From Trema orientale (taxonomy: Eukaryota > Streptophyta > Magnoliopsida > Rosales > Cannabaceae), in NCBI GenBank assembly GCA_002914845.1, contig JXTC01000127.1:625341-689340 (forward strand): a stretch of DNA of 64,000 nucleotides, given 5' to 3'. The position numbers and the translations under genes are program-made. Position 1 is the stretch's first letter. Each line of letters opens with the position of its first letter. The notes beneath the pieces are model-generated. The model had not been told where the DNA came from. It searched no databases and was given only the letters and a program-made list of their open reading frames with translations. Shown piece after piece: positions 23,187 through 36,113 of this stretch.

Positions 23187-24610
23187 TGAAAGATCCAAGA
23201 TTGTAAGTATACTAATTTTTTGATTTATTATCTGAGATAAACAAATATGAAGTGATATGAATTTTGCTGCTGTTGCAACATTAGATCGTATTATTTCTGT
23301 TGCAATAGTGAGATATTGAACATGTGTTATAGGCAAAACAATCACAATAATGGAATTAAAAGAAAATAAATGGCACCAAAGATTTTTACATGGTTCGGCT
23401 ATTTTTCAATAACCTACTCCATGGGGCCACGCCCAGATAAAGAAATATATTAGTAATAATATTTAAAGTACAAACACAAATGACTTAATCAAAGATAGAC
23501 TCTCTCTAATCTTGATGCACCGTATAAGACTCAATCACCAATATGTTTAGCGAGCCACTTGACTCTACGCTCTTGAGTTTCCTTTAACAATTGGATCGAT
23601 CTTCTATGCAATGGAGTTCTTTCAGAAATCCCTCCTAAGTACTAGAACTTATCTTCTCCAGAAGAACATCTAGCTCTTCTCCCGAAGGACTTTTACAATC
23701 CCAAGTATTTTTCCTAGAGCTAATCACTCTAAGAACATTCAAGGCTTACCCAAAAACAAATATCCAAAACTCCTTGATAGAAACTCTCTTTTTCTCATCG
23801 TTTCTAACCCTTACAAAATAAAAGCTCTATTACAGTATATTTTTCTTTCTGAAGTGTATAAGAATTCTTTGAAATAGCTGAGCTTTTATAGATAAATTTC
23901 AGCCCTTTTGGTCGTTCATAGCAATGTGAAATGACAGAAAAATATCTAGATCCATGATTTCTCCTTGGCTACGATTCGGCCAGTTAGAAATTTTCAATTA
24001 GTCTTCGAAAGATTAATAATTAATCTAGAAAAGCATATCTCAATCAATATCAATCATATACTAAGACTTAAGGAAATTATTCAATCATTCCATAAATATC
24101 CAAAGTTGTTGTAATAGACAACAACTCAGTAAATCATATGAATTAATCAAATGAAAATTAATTAATTGTTGAGAAAATATCTATCATCAATTAAGGACGA
24201 AAATCCTTATGAATTCACTTCAGAAACCTGTTCAAATTCATTGATTCAATAAGAGGCAATCAGATATCAATCGTGGACAAAAAAAAAAGGGAAATAATCA
24301 ATGATATATATAATAAATATAAAAGGAATTGATGGAAAATTGATAGGATAAATATCCTATTTATACTGAGTAGTAAAACACATTTTCCTTATATATTCTA
24401 CCATTATAATCATCAGAATCATGAGATATGGAAACCAAGCTCATTTAGACACATTCTAGAAGGTTCTATAAAAAAAATGCAAGTTTTGTTGTTATAAAAC
24501 AATACTTATTGCAATAACTTCAGACTTGTTGTAACAACATCTCCTTCACATTTATCAACTTGAGTTCTCATAACTTTGCCATTTAGAATGCCGAACTTTT
24601 GGACATAACT
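23187..24610 (-). repeat. 5' LTR of the non-coding LTR element
   Basis: Direct repeat of 20457-21944. Its inner end (minus-strand ...TCTTTCA at 23187) adjoins the primer site. A related, more diverged LTR appears at about 62850-64000. Confidence 0.85.
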
Positions 24611-24639
24611 AAATTAATTACTAAAATAGTAAAAAAGAG

Positions 24640-25450
24640 AAAGAGAATGGAGACGGAGACAAGGTATTAGAGGGACATGAAAAGGGGAAAAAAAATTTTA
24701 ATAACAAAAGAGGGAATTCATTAAAACTAAGAGAAACATACAAAAGGTTCCCATTTAGTACAATGTCAAGGAGGGTTGGGGAACCACGAATTACAATAAA
24801 AAATAACTCTCTCGAGGATAAAGGAGATATCAAGACATCCCAAAGTTGCAGAGAAATAAGTCCACTTAGCAATATTATAGTTTGAAAAATTTGAGGACCT
24901 TCCAATGTGAGATGTTGACCAAGAAGAGAACCTTTTGAGATTGTTCATGCAATCTGCAATCATATTCGAAATCTCCTAGTTGCAGTTATCTTCACCATCT
25001 TGTAAGTTGCGGATTACCAGACTAGAATCTCCTTCAAGGATAATATTCCTGGCATCAAATGATATAGCAAGGTTGATTGCTTGAAGTACTACTAAGCATT
25101 CTCACTAGAGCAGAGGATGGAATATATGTATAAGCTGATATCCTGATGATTAAGTCTGCTGATCCTATGGTAGCTCCAGGTTTGATTGCATCATCAAAAT
25201 GTATCTTCAACCAATCTTCAGGAGGAGGCTTCCAAATATTAGTAGTTGGAATGGTAGTGGGAGAAGAGAAAGCTGAGACAAGACTAGCACTAGAAGACTT
25301 GATTGAGTTGATGAGTTGGTTCAGGGATGGAATGATATTCAGGTGCACAGCCTCATTTCTAGCTTTCCAAATCAATTCCATTGTGACTGAAGCAAAGATT
25401 AGGCATTCGGAGAAGTTAGAGGAATTAACATCCTAAATGAAGCGAAACCA
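24640..25450 (-). pseudogene. LINE-derived RNase H-like domain remnant
   Basis: On the minus strand, conceptual frames from about 25440 to 24766 show MELIWKARNEAVH, a proline-rich KPPPEDWLKIHFDDAIKPG segment (start of an RVT_3-type RNase H), then ILEGDSSLVI and an ASN/AKWT-like tail ending FYCNSWFPNPP. This order is typical of the C-terminal RNase H of plant LINE polyproteins. The frame is broken: there is a nonsense codon near 24980 and at least one frameshift around 25060-25140. Only the 3' end of a LINE is present, as expected from 5' truncation on insertion. The reverse transcriptase and endonuclease are absent. It abuts the right end of the LTR element (24610). Confidence 0.7.
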
Positions 25451-26040
25451 GGATGCCATGGAGGGAACTATGGATTGGGAAGGTAAAAAATTTCATGATG
25501 ATAAAAACCAGATTCTATTGGCCAATTCACAAAAGAGGAACAAGTGTTCTAGGAAAGAAAATTGTAAAAGGAGAGGGGACACTCGTGTTGTTTAAATTGG
25601 GAAGTTTTATTAAATTGTCCTTTATAATATTTTTGTTAAGAATAGGAGTGCCTATAGTTCACTTAGATGTGTCAATATAGCTCTCTTTAAATAAATAATT
25701 TTAATACTAACCATCCTAATTGAGAATTACATAAAAGTACATGCATAAAAAGAAATTATTAGTAACTAAAATTTTCTTATTTTAAACCCCATATTTAAGA
25801 TTAAGAATATGATAATAAAGATTCAAAGGACAACCTAACTACTTAATACTTAGAAACAAAAATGAAATAAATAAAAGATGAGTAGCCAAGAACTCAAATC
25901 CTATGGAGAACTCAAATCCTATGGATCTACTTTCTATTTCCTCTATTATCTCTTAGGAACATCTACTATGAAACTTCATAAATGAAAAGAAAAAATAAAA
26001 AATCAGTCACAACTGATATGTCTTCACCAAATATATAAAT
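25451..26040. other. Intergenic AT-rich DNA
   Basis: No gene recognised. A 75-codon frame at 25453-25680 shows no domain. A short duplication, AACTCAAATCCTATGGA, occurs twice at about 25892-25925. Confidence 0.5.
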
Positions 26041-26046
26041 ATATAT

Positions 26047-26225
26047 AGGGTGACGTTTCAATGAAGATGTTTATTTTTACTTCATGGATAGGTACTCTAA
26101 TTTGAGCCATTAGATTTTAATCTAATGGCTAGAATATTATTAGTAGATTTATTAAAAAAAATTATTATAATTAATACATATATAAATATAGAAAGTTATT
26201 TAAAATAAAACAAGATAGGTAACCT
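26047..26225. mobile_element. MITE at a TA microsatellite (GGGTGA..TTTCAATG family)
   Basis: Directly after an AT-repeat tract (26030-26046) the sequence begins GGGTGACGTTTCAATG, almost identical to the minus-strand start of the element at 61790-62230 (GGGTGAGGTTTCAATGG), which also abuts a (TA)n tract. Inside is a palindrome, AGCCATTAGATT / AATCTAATGGCT (about 26115-26140). The right end is AT-rich and poorly bounded. Confidence 0.5.
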
Positions 26226-27117
26226 GATGAGTTGGTGTAATCCCCCTAGGAATCCCTAGGCTTACAACCTTAGTAGAATTATTATTAGACTTAATGTCAA
26301 ATTCTAATAAGCTCATTTTCACAATGCTTAGAAATTTGTGTGTAGTATGATTTTGACGTTAAATTTTATTATGTGAGAAAATCATAATTATTCCTTATTT
26401 TAACTTGAAAATTCTAAGTTAATTTTCCTTAATAATAAATTAATTCTACAAAGAAAATATTACGTACATCAATATGACTTAGGTCACCTAAATAAGAATG
26501 TGATATATTTATGTCATCTTTAAAATTGTTACATCTTATAATCCAAAGTTAATGGTTGCACCAAAATAGTACCATGACACAATTTGAATGGCTAAGATTT
26601 AAGTATACAAAGAATTAAGTAGACAAATCAATCCAAGAGTGAAAAATAAATTGTAGAAAAAGATGAAGACTAGTGAGATTTTATCTTAGGGAGGTGATAA
26701 CTTTAAATTAGTGGAATAAAGGTAAGGAATAAAGTTAGTGGGTAATTCTAAAAAAGGAAAATATAGACAAAACTAATTGATAGCTTTTGTCTCTAAAATA
26801 ATTCAAAAGGTAGGAAAAGGAAAATGATAATAGAGATTTCTTTGGAAATTAGTGGCCATAATTCAAAGAGAAAGACATAGACAAAACTAATTGGTAGATT
26901 TTGTCTCCAAAATAATTCAAAAGGTAAGAAAAGGAATAATATAGTGGAGATTTTCTTTGAAAATTAGTGGTATTAGATTCCAAATAATTAAAAAAGAGGA
27001 GAGATTAGAGACAAAAACAAAGATAGTGGATGAGTGAATAATTAAAAGATGAGATAGAAAAAATAAATAGATAAATAAAAGTAACACATTGTAGTAAGAT
27101 GCCTTCCATCTTTGTAC

Positions 27118-27126
27118 TATAAATAG
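27118..27126 (+). promoter_or_regulatory. TATA box in LTR-like sequence
   Basis: TATAAATAG followed by a CT-rich leader-like stretch. It is not followed by a gene, so most likely an LTR promoter remnant. Confidence 0.35.
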
Positions 27127-27787
27127 ACCCTTCATTTGGCAATTGGAAATCCATACTCAACCTTTCAATTACTTAGCTAAAACTATCTTCATTTTTCCTA
27201 TCATCCTTTCTCTAAAAGGAAACTAAAAGAAAAACTCTTTCTATCTCATTTTTTTCCAAATCCACAAGAGCTATAATATATTAGCTTTCATCCTTGCTTT
27301 TCCTACAAAAACTCTAGAAATTAAGAATTGTAATCAAGAGAAGAGAGCATCTAGTTTTCTAGTGGAGACGTAAGAAAGAAGAAGGAAAGATCTTGGAAGG
27401 TAGGTTGCATAAATACATTTAAGTTTATTAAGATTTTTAGCTCTAAAATTATGAGAAGTCTACTTTTAGTATTTTGACTTCTAGTAAAATATTGATACTT
27501 GGAAAAGTTCTCAAACACTCCAAGAAAGAAGATATAAGCTTGGAAGGTAAATATTCTCTCACCTTGCTTATTATGTGTTTAAATAGATACTATGAATGAA
27601 TAAACAGATAATAATATATTTAATCTACAATAGATATTATATAATTTATTTTTATGTCAAGGCTTATTTTGTTAATTTCTTAAGCCTCTAAATATGAATA
27701 CTTCATGATAATAAAGGCTAAAATAATAATAATAATAGTAATAGTAAAATAAAATAAAAAATGACTAAACTCAAAATTGAAAGCTTT

Positions 27788-28055
27788 TTAGGTGAAAGAT
27801 CCTAAAATAAAATTTGCATGAAAATGAACCAAGCTTAATGATTTAGATTTAGATCTTTAAGAACAGATTTTTTACTCATTAAAAATGCATTTCAAAAAAT
27901 TAAAAGTGTTTGCTCAAAAGTTCTAAAATGTCAAAATTTTGAGTATTTTGGATCAAAAATATAATTTTGACAAAATATGGGTCAAATCTGTGAAAAAATT
28001 ATTTTAGGCAGCTTTAAAACTATATTAAAGTGTAAAAATAAATAAAGGAAGAATC
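27788..28055 (+). repeat. Dispersed repeat, plus copy of 11590-11865
   Basis: Aligns nearly end to end, in opposite orientation, with 11590-11865. Shared blocks include GAAAGATCCTAAAATAAAAT and TCAAAATTTTGAGTATTTTG. Confidence 0.65.
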
Positions 28056-30199
28056 TTCAACAAAAAGATAAGCTATAACTTAAGGTTTACCTTTGGAGGG
28101 CATAAATGTTAGAAATCTTAAGATTCTGGATAAAAATATAAATTATGAAACTTGAAAATTTGGGTTGGGGATTTGATACAAGAATAAATAGAAAACTTTA
28201 TTTTAGATCTCTAATTGGGATAAGAAAAGATTTGCTTAAGTTTAGGACATGAAATCAATAATAGGAAATAAAAGATGTATGCAATTTAGCCCAAGTTTAG
28301 TTATGGGCCTAAGAAGAGTGAAAAATACCTAATAATATATCTAGCCCCAAGTATGATTTTAGATTTAAAATTTGTATAGTCATTGGTATGTTTGGTCCAC
28401 TTATCATATTAAGACCCACGATTACGAATAAAACAATTAATCAAGAATAATTCAAAGTAACTGATGAAGAGTAAAATAACTAAGGAAACTTAACCGATTT
28501 AGGATGATATTAATCAAATCTACAACCAAAGTTTTGATAGACTAAAAAAATCACCATGATAAGGGTTAAGAAAAATTAAATCCCATCCATCTAAGTTGAA
28601 GGTATAAATTAGTCAAAGAATATAACACGACATTGTTTCTCAAATGTGAAGTTTTATGTTTGATCAAGACTGAGTCTTAGTTGTCTTAAACCTACTAAGT
28701 AATTAGGCAATTTAGAAAAAAAAAATATAAGTCCACTTTAAATTACTCTAACAATTAGAGTATGCATACGTCAGGGTAAAACTTTAACCTAGACGTACGT
28801 AATTAACGAATGAAACTAGGACAATCACATTACGAGATAAGTACAATCTCGCCTACGGTATAGGTGGTTTTGAAAATATTTCATGTTTACAATATGATAT
28901 GTTTGAGATTATTTCATATGATAACTTGCCTTTATCTTTATTATTATGTGGCCTATGAATAATATGAAAAATGCTTATAAAGATACATTTTCTATACTAT
29001 TAAAATGATGTACGCTTATTTTATAATATTATCATATTAAAATACTCTAAGCATACTTTAACAAAGGAAATACTATGATAGCGGAATATAAAGTTTGGAT
29101 TTGTTGTTGAGGCATACCCACTCATGTTAAGAGAAGACTAAATAAGATAAGAATTTAAAGATGTCGTACCAACCTCCATTAGATGAGGATATCCGAGAGA
29201 AGATAAGACCGACTCTCCTAGGCGAAAATTCTCAAGGAAAGGAATATTAAGTTTATAACCATAGGTGTTTTCAGTTGGGTCGCTTCCCTGGTTCTCCATT
29301 CCGTAGTGTGCACTCAATACGTATACCAGGGCCCATAAAAAAGATAAAAGACTTTGTAATAAAGAATGAGATAAAATAATGATATAATATCTTATAATAA
29401 AGCATAAAGTAATGATTTCATAAAACAATATAATCGGACTTTCATAAAAGATTATTTGTTTATGAATAAAATATTTTGTGAGAATTACATTATATTTGCT
29501 GAGTGAAAGCTTACATTGTATGAGTATCCATGCCGTAGGTACCAAAGGAAAGAAACCTTTAATTTGAATGATGGATTAACTAGAATCGAGGCGGATGAAT
29601 GTGAGGCATGGGTAATAGAATACCGCCATTAAATTATTTCCGCATATGTTTTTATTATGAGATAAATGATTTTAATTATGTAAATTTGATGTTGTTTGAA
29701 AACATATTTATAACTCAGTATTTTATTTCACAATACATGATTTTATTAAGTTGAACTTGAAAATATATTTTGATTGAATAGAGTTTAAACGAATGTTTTT
29801 CAATATGAAAAGATCTAAAAATGAAAATATTTTGATTTGAATAAATACAAAACTCAAAGGCTTCTGTCAAAAAGACTTAAACTGTCTAAGGAGAACTTAG
29901 GACTTAAGTGGTCCGTATGTGAATCCCCCTACTCACCTGGGAGCCCTTTATGGTTGCATATTATTTAAATCACCCTAAGTAAAGAGTTTATAAACAAATT
30001 TAAACGAAGGTTACTTAACCATCCTGAAGCATTGTACTTGCTTTCAAAATTATCAAATTAAGTAAATGGTTAGTTATGAATATTAGTCTCTTAAAAAGAA
30101 ATAAAAGTATAGAATTTTCAGCGTCTAAGTTTCTCTTTTTAAATAAGTAAGCTAAGAATATAAGTAGTTAACGGTCCGAAAAATTGGTTCGTTATAGCT

Positions 30200-30686
30200 A
30201 GTCAATTTTTTTTTTCTTTTTTTTATAAGAAAATAAAAGTAGTGAAAAATACTTAATCATCCTAAATCATTCTTAACCATCTTATTTATTGGAAAAAAAA
30301 TAACAAAAGATATACAAATTTTAAGCTAATTCACGCATAATTAAACAAATTTTCTTTCAATGTAGTTGCTTTATTCATAGTTTTTTATTAATTAAATGAA
30401 ATAACTTATTTATAATATGAAAATTATGCTACTTTGGATTTTACCTTTCATACAGTTAAAAAAAAAATTTATAAATATTGAAAATACAATAGTACATATA
30501 GTTTTAAATTAAAGGTAATTAAAAAAATTAAACTTTAAATTAAATTTTCAAAATGGAAAGAAATAAAAAAATGAATTTGAAATTAATATATTGAATGAGA
30601 TGATTTATTATTGTAGGTTTATTTCTAAATTAGTCATACTTACCCATTTATGGATCAAAAATAAAAATATCTATTGAAAACTCACC

Positions 30687-30725
<39 letters not shown>

Positions 30726-31660
30726 CTTGAATATCAACAAAAATTATTAACATATTTTTTTTGGTAGCCATTGAGAGAAGAATGAAGATTTTGCTTGTTT
30801 TAAATATTTACAACGCTTGTAAAGAATTTATTTTTCTTTTTTTACATTCCATTTAATATTTTTTGATATTGAAAAAAAATTCAATATATAGAGATTTTAA
30901 CATCATAATCCAACTATGAAATCAGTTTATATAGCAATTTATGAGAAGTAGGATAAGAAGAATACCAACAAAGGAATTTTCAAAGCTAATAAATGAGAGG
31001 AAAAATATTCTATTAATTTCTTCTTAGGGCTAATTTTGGAATTTATATGCATTGAAAAGGTGTTGGAAAAGAAAATATCAAATTTTAATATTTCTTAAAG
31101 GTATATTTTGAGAATAGGAGGGAAGAAAAAAAAAAGTACGGTAATAAAGCCACTCTTTACCAATTTATTTTATCCATTGTGTTTAAGAATGGGGTTGAAA
31201 GTTTACTTTTAATTATTCAGAAAGGTGCATGAAGAGATTTTTTTTTTTTTCCAAAGTTATATACTTAAAAGTAATTTCATTAATGGTAATAAAAAAAATT
31301 CAAAATGAGATGTAAGGAGAGAGGACATAGGGGTGGCAACAAAACCTGACTTTAATAAATTTTTTGTTACCAAGAAGATCCTAAATGAAATTACTCTTAA
31401 GCACATTAATTTTTTGCTAAAAAAAAAAAAGAAAAAAACTCTTCACACAATTATCTCTAAATAATTAACAATTTCATACCCGTTTCTTAATTGCAATTAG
31501 TAAAAATAAAATCTTAGCAGATTGATCAGCTACTCTATGTTTTTAAGATTTATTGATCCTTTTAAATATTTTACTTTTCAATTAAGGGAAACCTTGATTT
31601 TAATAGGAATAAAACCACAACCAATGAATAGTGTATTGAAATATTATTTTGATGATTATT
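30200..31660. other. AT-rich intergenic DNA
   Basis: A (TA)n(GA)n compound microsatellite at about 30691-30722 and several poly-A/T runs. No gene. Confidence 0.6.
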
Positions 31661-31684
31661 TTTTCAATGAAATATTCTTCAATA

Positions 31685-31847
31685 GCCAACTGAGGCTAGC
31701 TCAGTTGGTCCAAGGTTTGAGGGTTGTGTGTGTGTGTTTGGGGGGGTCAGGAGTTCAAACCTTGGTAGTGTGTGTGTGTGTCATTTTCTTTTAATTTGTA
31801 GTAAGTGGTGGTCATTAGTTAAGCCCTACTTTTTTTTTTAAAAAAAA
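31685..31847 (+). mobile_element. tRNA-derived SINE with a 19-bp target duplication
   Basis: The head contains an RNA polymerase III A box (TAGCTCAGTTGG, 31697-31708) and a B box-like GGAGTTCAAACC (about 31749-31760). GT-rich spacers follow, then a T-run/A-run tail. The direct flanks AATGAAATATTCTTCAATA are identical at 31666-31684 and 31848-31866, a long duplication as made by LINE-type target-primed insertion. The perfect flanks suggest a fairly recent insertion. Confidence 0.9.
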
Positions 31848-31866
31848 AATGAAATATTCTTCAATA

Positions 31867-33279
31867 AAATCGTCAAATGAACAATATGAATTGTTGCAAA
31901 TGATTTTCCAAGTGTTGTCAATTACTTTTCATGTTCTTCATATTTGTTCATAGATAAATGAATTTACTGAACAATTAAACGTAAATGGAATTTCGATTTA
32001 GTTTTAATAATCCTAAAGAGCTGCTAGTATTACTAGAATTGGGGGTCATTCTCATACCTAGCAGCAAATCTCTGACACAAGACAAGAAAGAAGAATAAAT
32101 CTAAAATCATTCAGAATCCCATTCTGAATGTTGATTTCAGGATTTTTAATTCCTATTCTTCAAATATAAATATTCGACGTAGATATTTTGGAATTATAGG
32201 ACAAATTTTGCAAATAATGTTTATCAATTCTCCATTGAAAAGATAACAAAATAAAGCACAAGAATTCTTCTTTACTGGTGTAAACATAGATGAGTAATCA
32301 ACGGCCTAAGGGAAGAAATCAAAGAAGAGAGAAAAAGAAGTAAGATAAGGGGTGAGTATGAGTGAAAGCAGAGGAAAAAGGGTGAAGGGTGGGGGTTAAA
32401 AAAAAAAAGAAAACATTTAATTAAAGGACAAATTAGGAATAATTAGGGTGTAAGAATCAATAGTATTTATTTAGAGCATACTAATCAATAATTAAATTTA
32501 AATTTTAAATTGTAATGAAGTGTGTGGATTAAAAAAAATTGTGGGGAGAGTATATAGAAGGGTGGCTATATTATGAGAAATTCAAATGAAACGACGGAAT
32601 TGCCCCTAACAAAAACTAAACCCAAAATTATTCTCAATCCACACAAACTAAAATCTCCTGAAAAAAATTGAAATAAAACTAGATTTTAAAAATCAAAATA
32701 AAATTTATATATTTTCAGAATAATTTTCTTATGAGTAGTCATTTTATTTGTGACCAGTCACAACAATAATGACTATTTTGGAACACAAAACAGAATATGA
32801 TATACTCATGATGTTTACATTCAATAAGCCATAACATCACTTGATTTGTCAGCTTCTTCTTTAAAGTACAAGTCACTAATCCACCTAATGGAAGTTCATA
32901 AAGAAACCAGTGTTGAACCAATTCAGATACACTAAGTAATTCTTGTTTTGTCTGTGTTTGTACAATTATCATGCTATGTCATATTGGGTATAGTTATTAA
33001 TCGCGTTATATTTATGTATATTCATTTATATCGTCTCATTTTTACGTAACTATTTACAATCATCCAATCTTATGACATGATGTCCCTATTTGCATTCTCT
33101 CTCATATCTTGTAAGACTAGTAGTGTTTAATGAGAAGGGATATGGAATGCATGGATGGCTGATTAAAACGGTGGTAATAGACGCGTTCTTTAGCTTATAA
33201 TAGATGGATAGATTTGATATGTGTTAAAAATTCATCAAATGATCAGGGCTATTGAATGTGGATAGATTATGAAAATAAA
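31867..33279. other. AT-rich intergenic DNA
   Basis: No supported gene. GA-rich stretch at about 32310-32395. Nothing else stands out. Confidence 0.6.
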
Positions 33280-33287
33280 AATAAAAA

Positions 33288-33621
33288 AAAGGGCCTTTTA
33301 GCTGAATGGCCGAATTTTAGATCATATTTTACAAAATAGCCGTTTTTCAAACACTGTTAAAAGATAGACACAAATTATTAAAAAAAATGCCCTTTTTGAT
33401 ATTTAATATATTAAAATATATTGATTTATTTTTTGAAAATTGATTTATTTATTTTCTAAAAAAAAGTGATTTATTTTTTGAAAAATGGATTTACGTTATA
33501 AAAAGTTAATCAAGTGAAAAACGACTTATCAAAATAAAATATAAAACATTTATTAAATAGGTGTAAAAAATTACCATTTTTTAAATTGATCTTAAAAAGG
33601 GGCCATTTCATATAAATACTC
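33288..33621 (+). mobile_element. hAT-like MITE, copy 1 (334 bp)
   Basis: Flanked by AATAAAAA at 33280-33287 and 33622-33629 (8 bp, but AT-rich). Contains GGCCTTTTAGCTGAATGG, CAAACACTGTTAAAAGA and several GATTTATTTTTTGAAAA-type blocks. All are found in reverse complement in copy 2 at 38309-38669. No ORF. Confidence 0.65.
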
Positions 33622-33629
33622 AATAAAAA

Positions 33630-35209
33630 ATGGTTAAAGAGACGATAAATTTTAGTTTTGAAATGAATAAAGTCAAAAGTCACACTTTTATTTAAAAAAA
33701 TAAATAAACAAACGGGTGCAAAAGGCAATTACAAAATATTTTATGGTAGTAGCTATACATTCCAATTTCATGATAAAAAGAGGATAAAATACGAAGCCAG
33801 TGATGATAATTGTTGTCACTTGCAAATAAACCATAAGATATATGTTGTCTCTCTTCTGGCAGTCCACTAATACAACTGCTCCCTAAATTAACGTCAAAAA
33901 ACGTGCAACCCATAAATAACATACTCTAAATAAAATTACCTATTAACTTCAAAAAACAAAAAAGAAATTATCATAAAATTATCTATTGAACAATAAATGT
34001 TACATTAATTAAAAACTAATAATGAATAAGCATTCAAACTAAATCCTTGAAAACAAAAAGAAGGAATTCAAACCCTAAAACTCTTCTCTCTCGGAAAATA
34101 ATAATAATAATAATAATAAAGTCAATCAATCTTAAAATGCATCTAATTTTACCCCAAAAAAAAAAAAAAGAAAAGATGCATCCAATTCAGATTTAGTAAA
34201 TATAACCACCTTTTCGTATTAAAAATGGGATCATTGGAACGCGGGTTTGCCCCAAAACCTCATCCCATATCATGTGATAGCTCAGCCTAAAAGTGCTAAG
34301 ATGTCATATAATTGAATTATTGTTCTTCAAATTATAAATATTTTATCATTATTAATAAAGTCAAATTGGTCGTTTTTTTATTATTTAGGTAGGTGGGGTA
34401 GAGAGAATAATTGCCAATTGGAACCTTTTAATTTATCATTTTTTCTTCTTTTAAACTGCAATCGGAAGGGAGACAAGGTCAAAAGCTCAAAGCTTGGATA
34501 CTTCAATGGCAGGCATTAAGGAGCGAGTCAATCTCAAAACTATTCATTTAGGAACTTTATAAAAGCAGATAATTTAGAGGTCAAACAAGGCTGACTCAGA
34601 AGAAATTAATGTCCCACGAAAGACCATATGCTAAAAAGTTTCGAAAATTGTAACAATCATGATCCAAACAAATTGAACTTCTTTAGGAAAAGTACAATTT
34701 TGTAAGATGCTGATTGCTCAACCTTAAAAATAGACCACCAAAAAGTTTTTGGTATTCGAAAATAATTAAGTGTTCTGCCAAGCTGGTGAAAAATGGACCT
34801 ACACCTCTGCTGTTTTTATTTTAATACAGAAGATTTGTAGATGTTTTGGTTAATATGGATATTTTTCCCTCCTTTCTTTTCTGAAAAAAATTAATTAATT
34901 TTATACTATATGAACAACAATGTGTTAATTTCTCTCTCTATATATTTTCACAAAAATAAGAGACTCTAATTGAAGACCTAGTTAGGCTTGCAAAAAGTTA
35001 CCTATTTAGTAATTTACTCCAATGGGGCATAATAAGCACAAATTTTTAAGAAAACTAACCAGGTAAGAATGAAAATGTTTTAGTATTTAGAAATCAAGAA
35101 TTATTAAACATCGATCCAAAAAAAAAAAAAAAACTTGAGCTTGCTTGAGAAATTCACGAGAGAGCAACCTAAATGGGGGCTACACTTAGAGCAATCATGA
35201 ATTTTTTTT
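33630..35209. other. AT-rich intergenic DNA
   Basis: An (ATA)n tract near 34096-34122 and homopolymer A runs. No gene or bounded repeat identified. Confidence 0.6.
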
Positions 35210-35218
35210 ACTTATATC

Positions 35219-35351
35219 GGGCATGGATGTAGTCCCGCTCACGGGACCAGTCCCGTTCGTGTTTTAGCCAACACAGATTGGTCAAAATATGACATATATT
35301 GGCCAAAACATGAACGGGACCGGTCCTCTCGAGGGGACTACATCCGTGGCC
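35219..35351. mobile_element. 133-bp GC-rich hairpin MITE with 9-bp target duplication
   Basis: Arms are near-complementary over about 54 bases each: left GGATGTAGTCCC...GGGACCAGTCCCGTTC, right GAACGGGACCGGTCC...GGGGACTACATCC. The flanks ACTTATATC (35210-35218) and ACTTATACC (35352-35360) differ by one base. The high GC and the stem contrast sharply with AT-rich flanks. MULE-type by target length. Confidence 0.85.
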
Positions 35352-36113
35352 ACTTATACCTATGTGTGTGTATATATATATATGTGGGAGTTAGTATAGT
35401 ACCGATTTAGTTTATGCGCTATTGATAAAGAAATTAATTTTGACAGATAGATTTTAATTTAATGATCACAAAAGTAGATTCTATCATTTAATTTAAATTG
35501 AAATTAGTAATCCAACGATTAATATTTGTTTCGTGATATCTGAGTTTTGAGAAGAAAAAGAAAAGTATCTAAATATTAAATTGGCACAAGCACAATAAAA
35601 TTGGAAAATACAAATAATTGCACATGAAAAAAAAAAAAAAAAAAAAACTCTGCGTGGGAATGTGGTTCTCTTTCTTGGAAATTAAACAAATTTAAGGAGT
35701 TTCGTGTTTCAATTCTAAGTGCACAAAATTTAAATATTGGTGCGCGTACCCCACTTGCCGCCAGTTTGCGTCCATCTCTGCTTGCGAACATAATTTTAAT
35801 CTAAAGCCTGAAGTCTGTCTTATGGATGTAGCTTTAAATCTTTTGAAAGAAAGTTTCAAAGTCTTGACAGAAAAAAAACCTTCATGTGTTCGTTTTAAAG
35901 GGAAAATAGGAAAAATAACCTAAAATATAGAGAGTTAAGTTAGTTGCCGATTAAAGAGAAAAGGAGATGATAGGACTAGCTTGGACTAAAATGATTTTTT
36001 TATGCATTTTTTTAAAAATAATATTTTTAAAATAATATTTTTAAGAGTGTTAAAGACGTCTTGACATATGATCAAGAAGTACTTGACACTCATAAAAATA
36101 TTATTTTTAGAAA

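Larger units (their letters stand above)
20457..24610 (-). mobile_element. LTR retrotransposon lacking coding capacity (LARD-like), minus strand
   Basis: Two long direct repeats (20457-21944, 1488 bp; 23187-24610, 1424 bp) flank a 1242-bp internal region with no gag or pol frames. On the minus strand the right LTR is the 5' LTR. It is followed after two bases by TGGTATCAGA (23184-23175), the complement of an initiator-Met tRNA 3' end. A purine-rich stretch CAAAAGAGAAGAT precedes the 3' LTR (21957-21945). The LTRs begin TGTTAGGTCC (left copy) and end GATCTTTCA. They differ by many substitutions and indels, so the insertion is old. The five-base flanks (AAAAT, AAATT) are only similar. It would need proteins supplied by another element. 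Confidence 0.85.
26237..30199 (+). mobile_element. Possible degenerate solo LTR of a Gypsy-type element
   Basis: Nearly 4 kb with no coding frames. It begins TGTAATCCCCCTAGG and ends near CGGTCCGAAAAATTGG / TTCGTTATA, which resembles the start and end of long plant Gypsy LTRs. An LTR-like promoter (TATAAATAG at 27118-27126) is present, and it contains the repeat shared with 11590-11865. Neither a target duplication nor a primer site or polypurine tract could be confirmed, so the borders and even the class are tentative. Confidence 0.35.

Noticed and set aside
26237..30199. Complete LTR retrotransposon
   Set aside because: No paired LTR, primer site, polypurine tract or coding sequence; at most a degraded solo LTR.
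31685..31770. Possible tRNA gene (A and B boxes)
   Set aside because: The spacing is expanded with GT repeats, no cloverleaf can be drawn, and a 19-bp target duplication flanks it, so it is a SINE.
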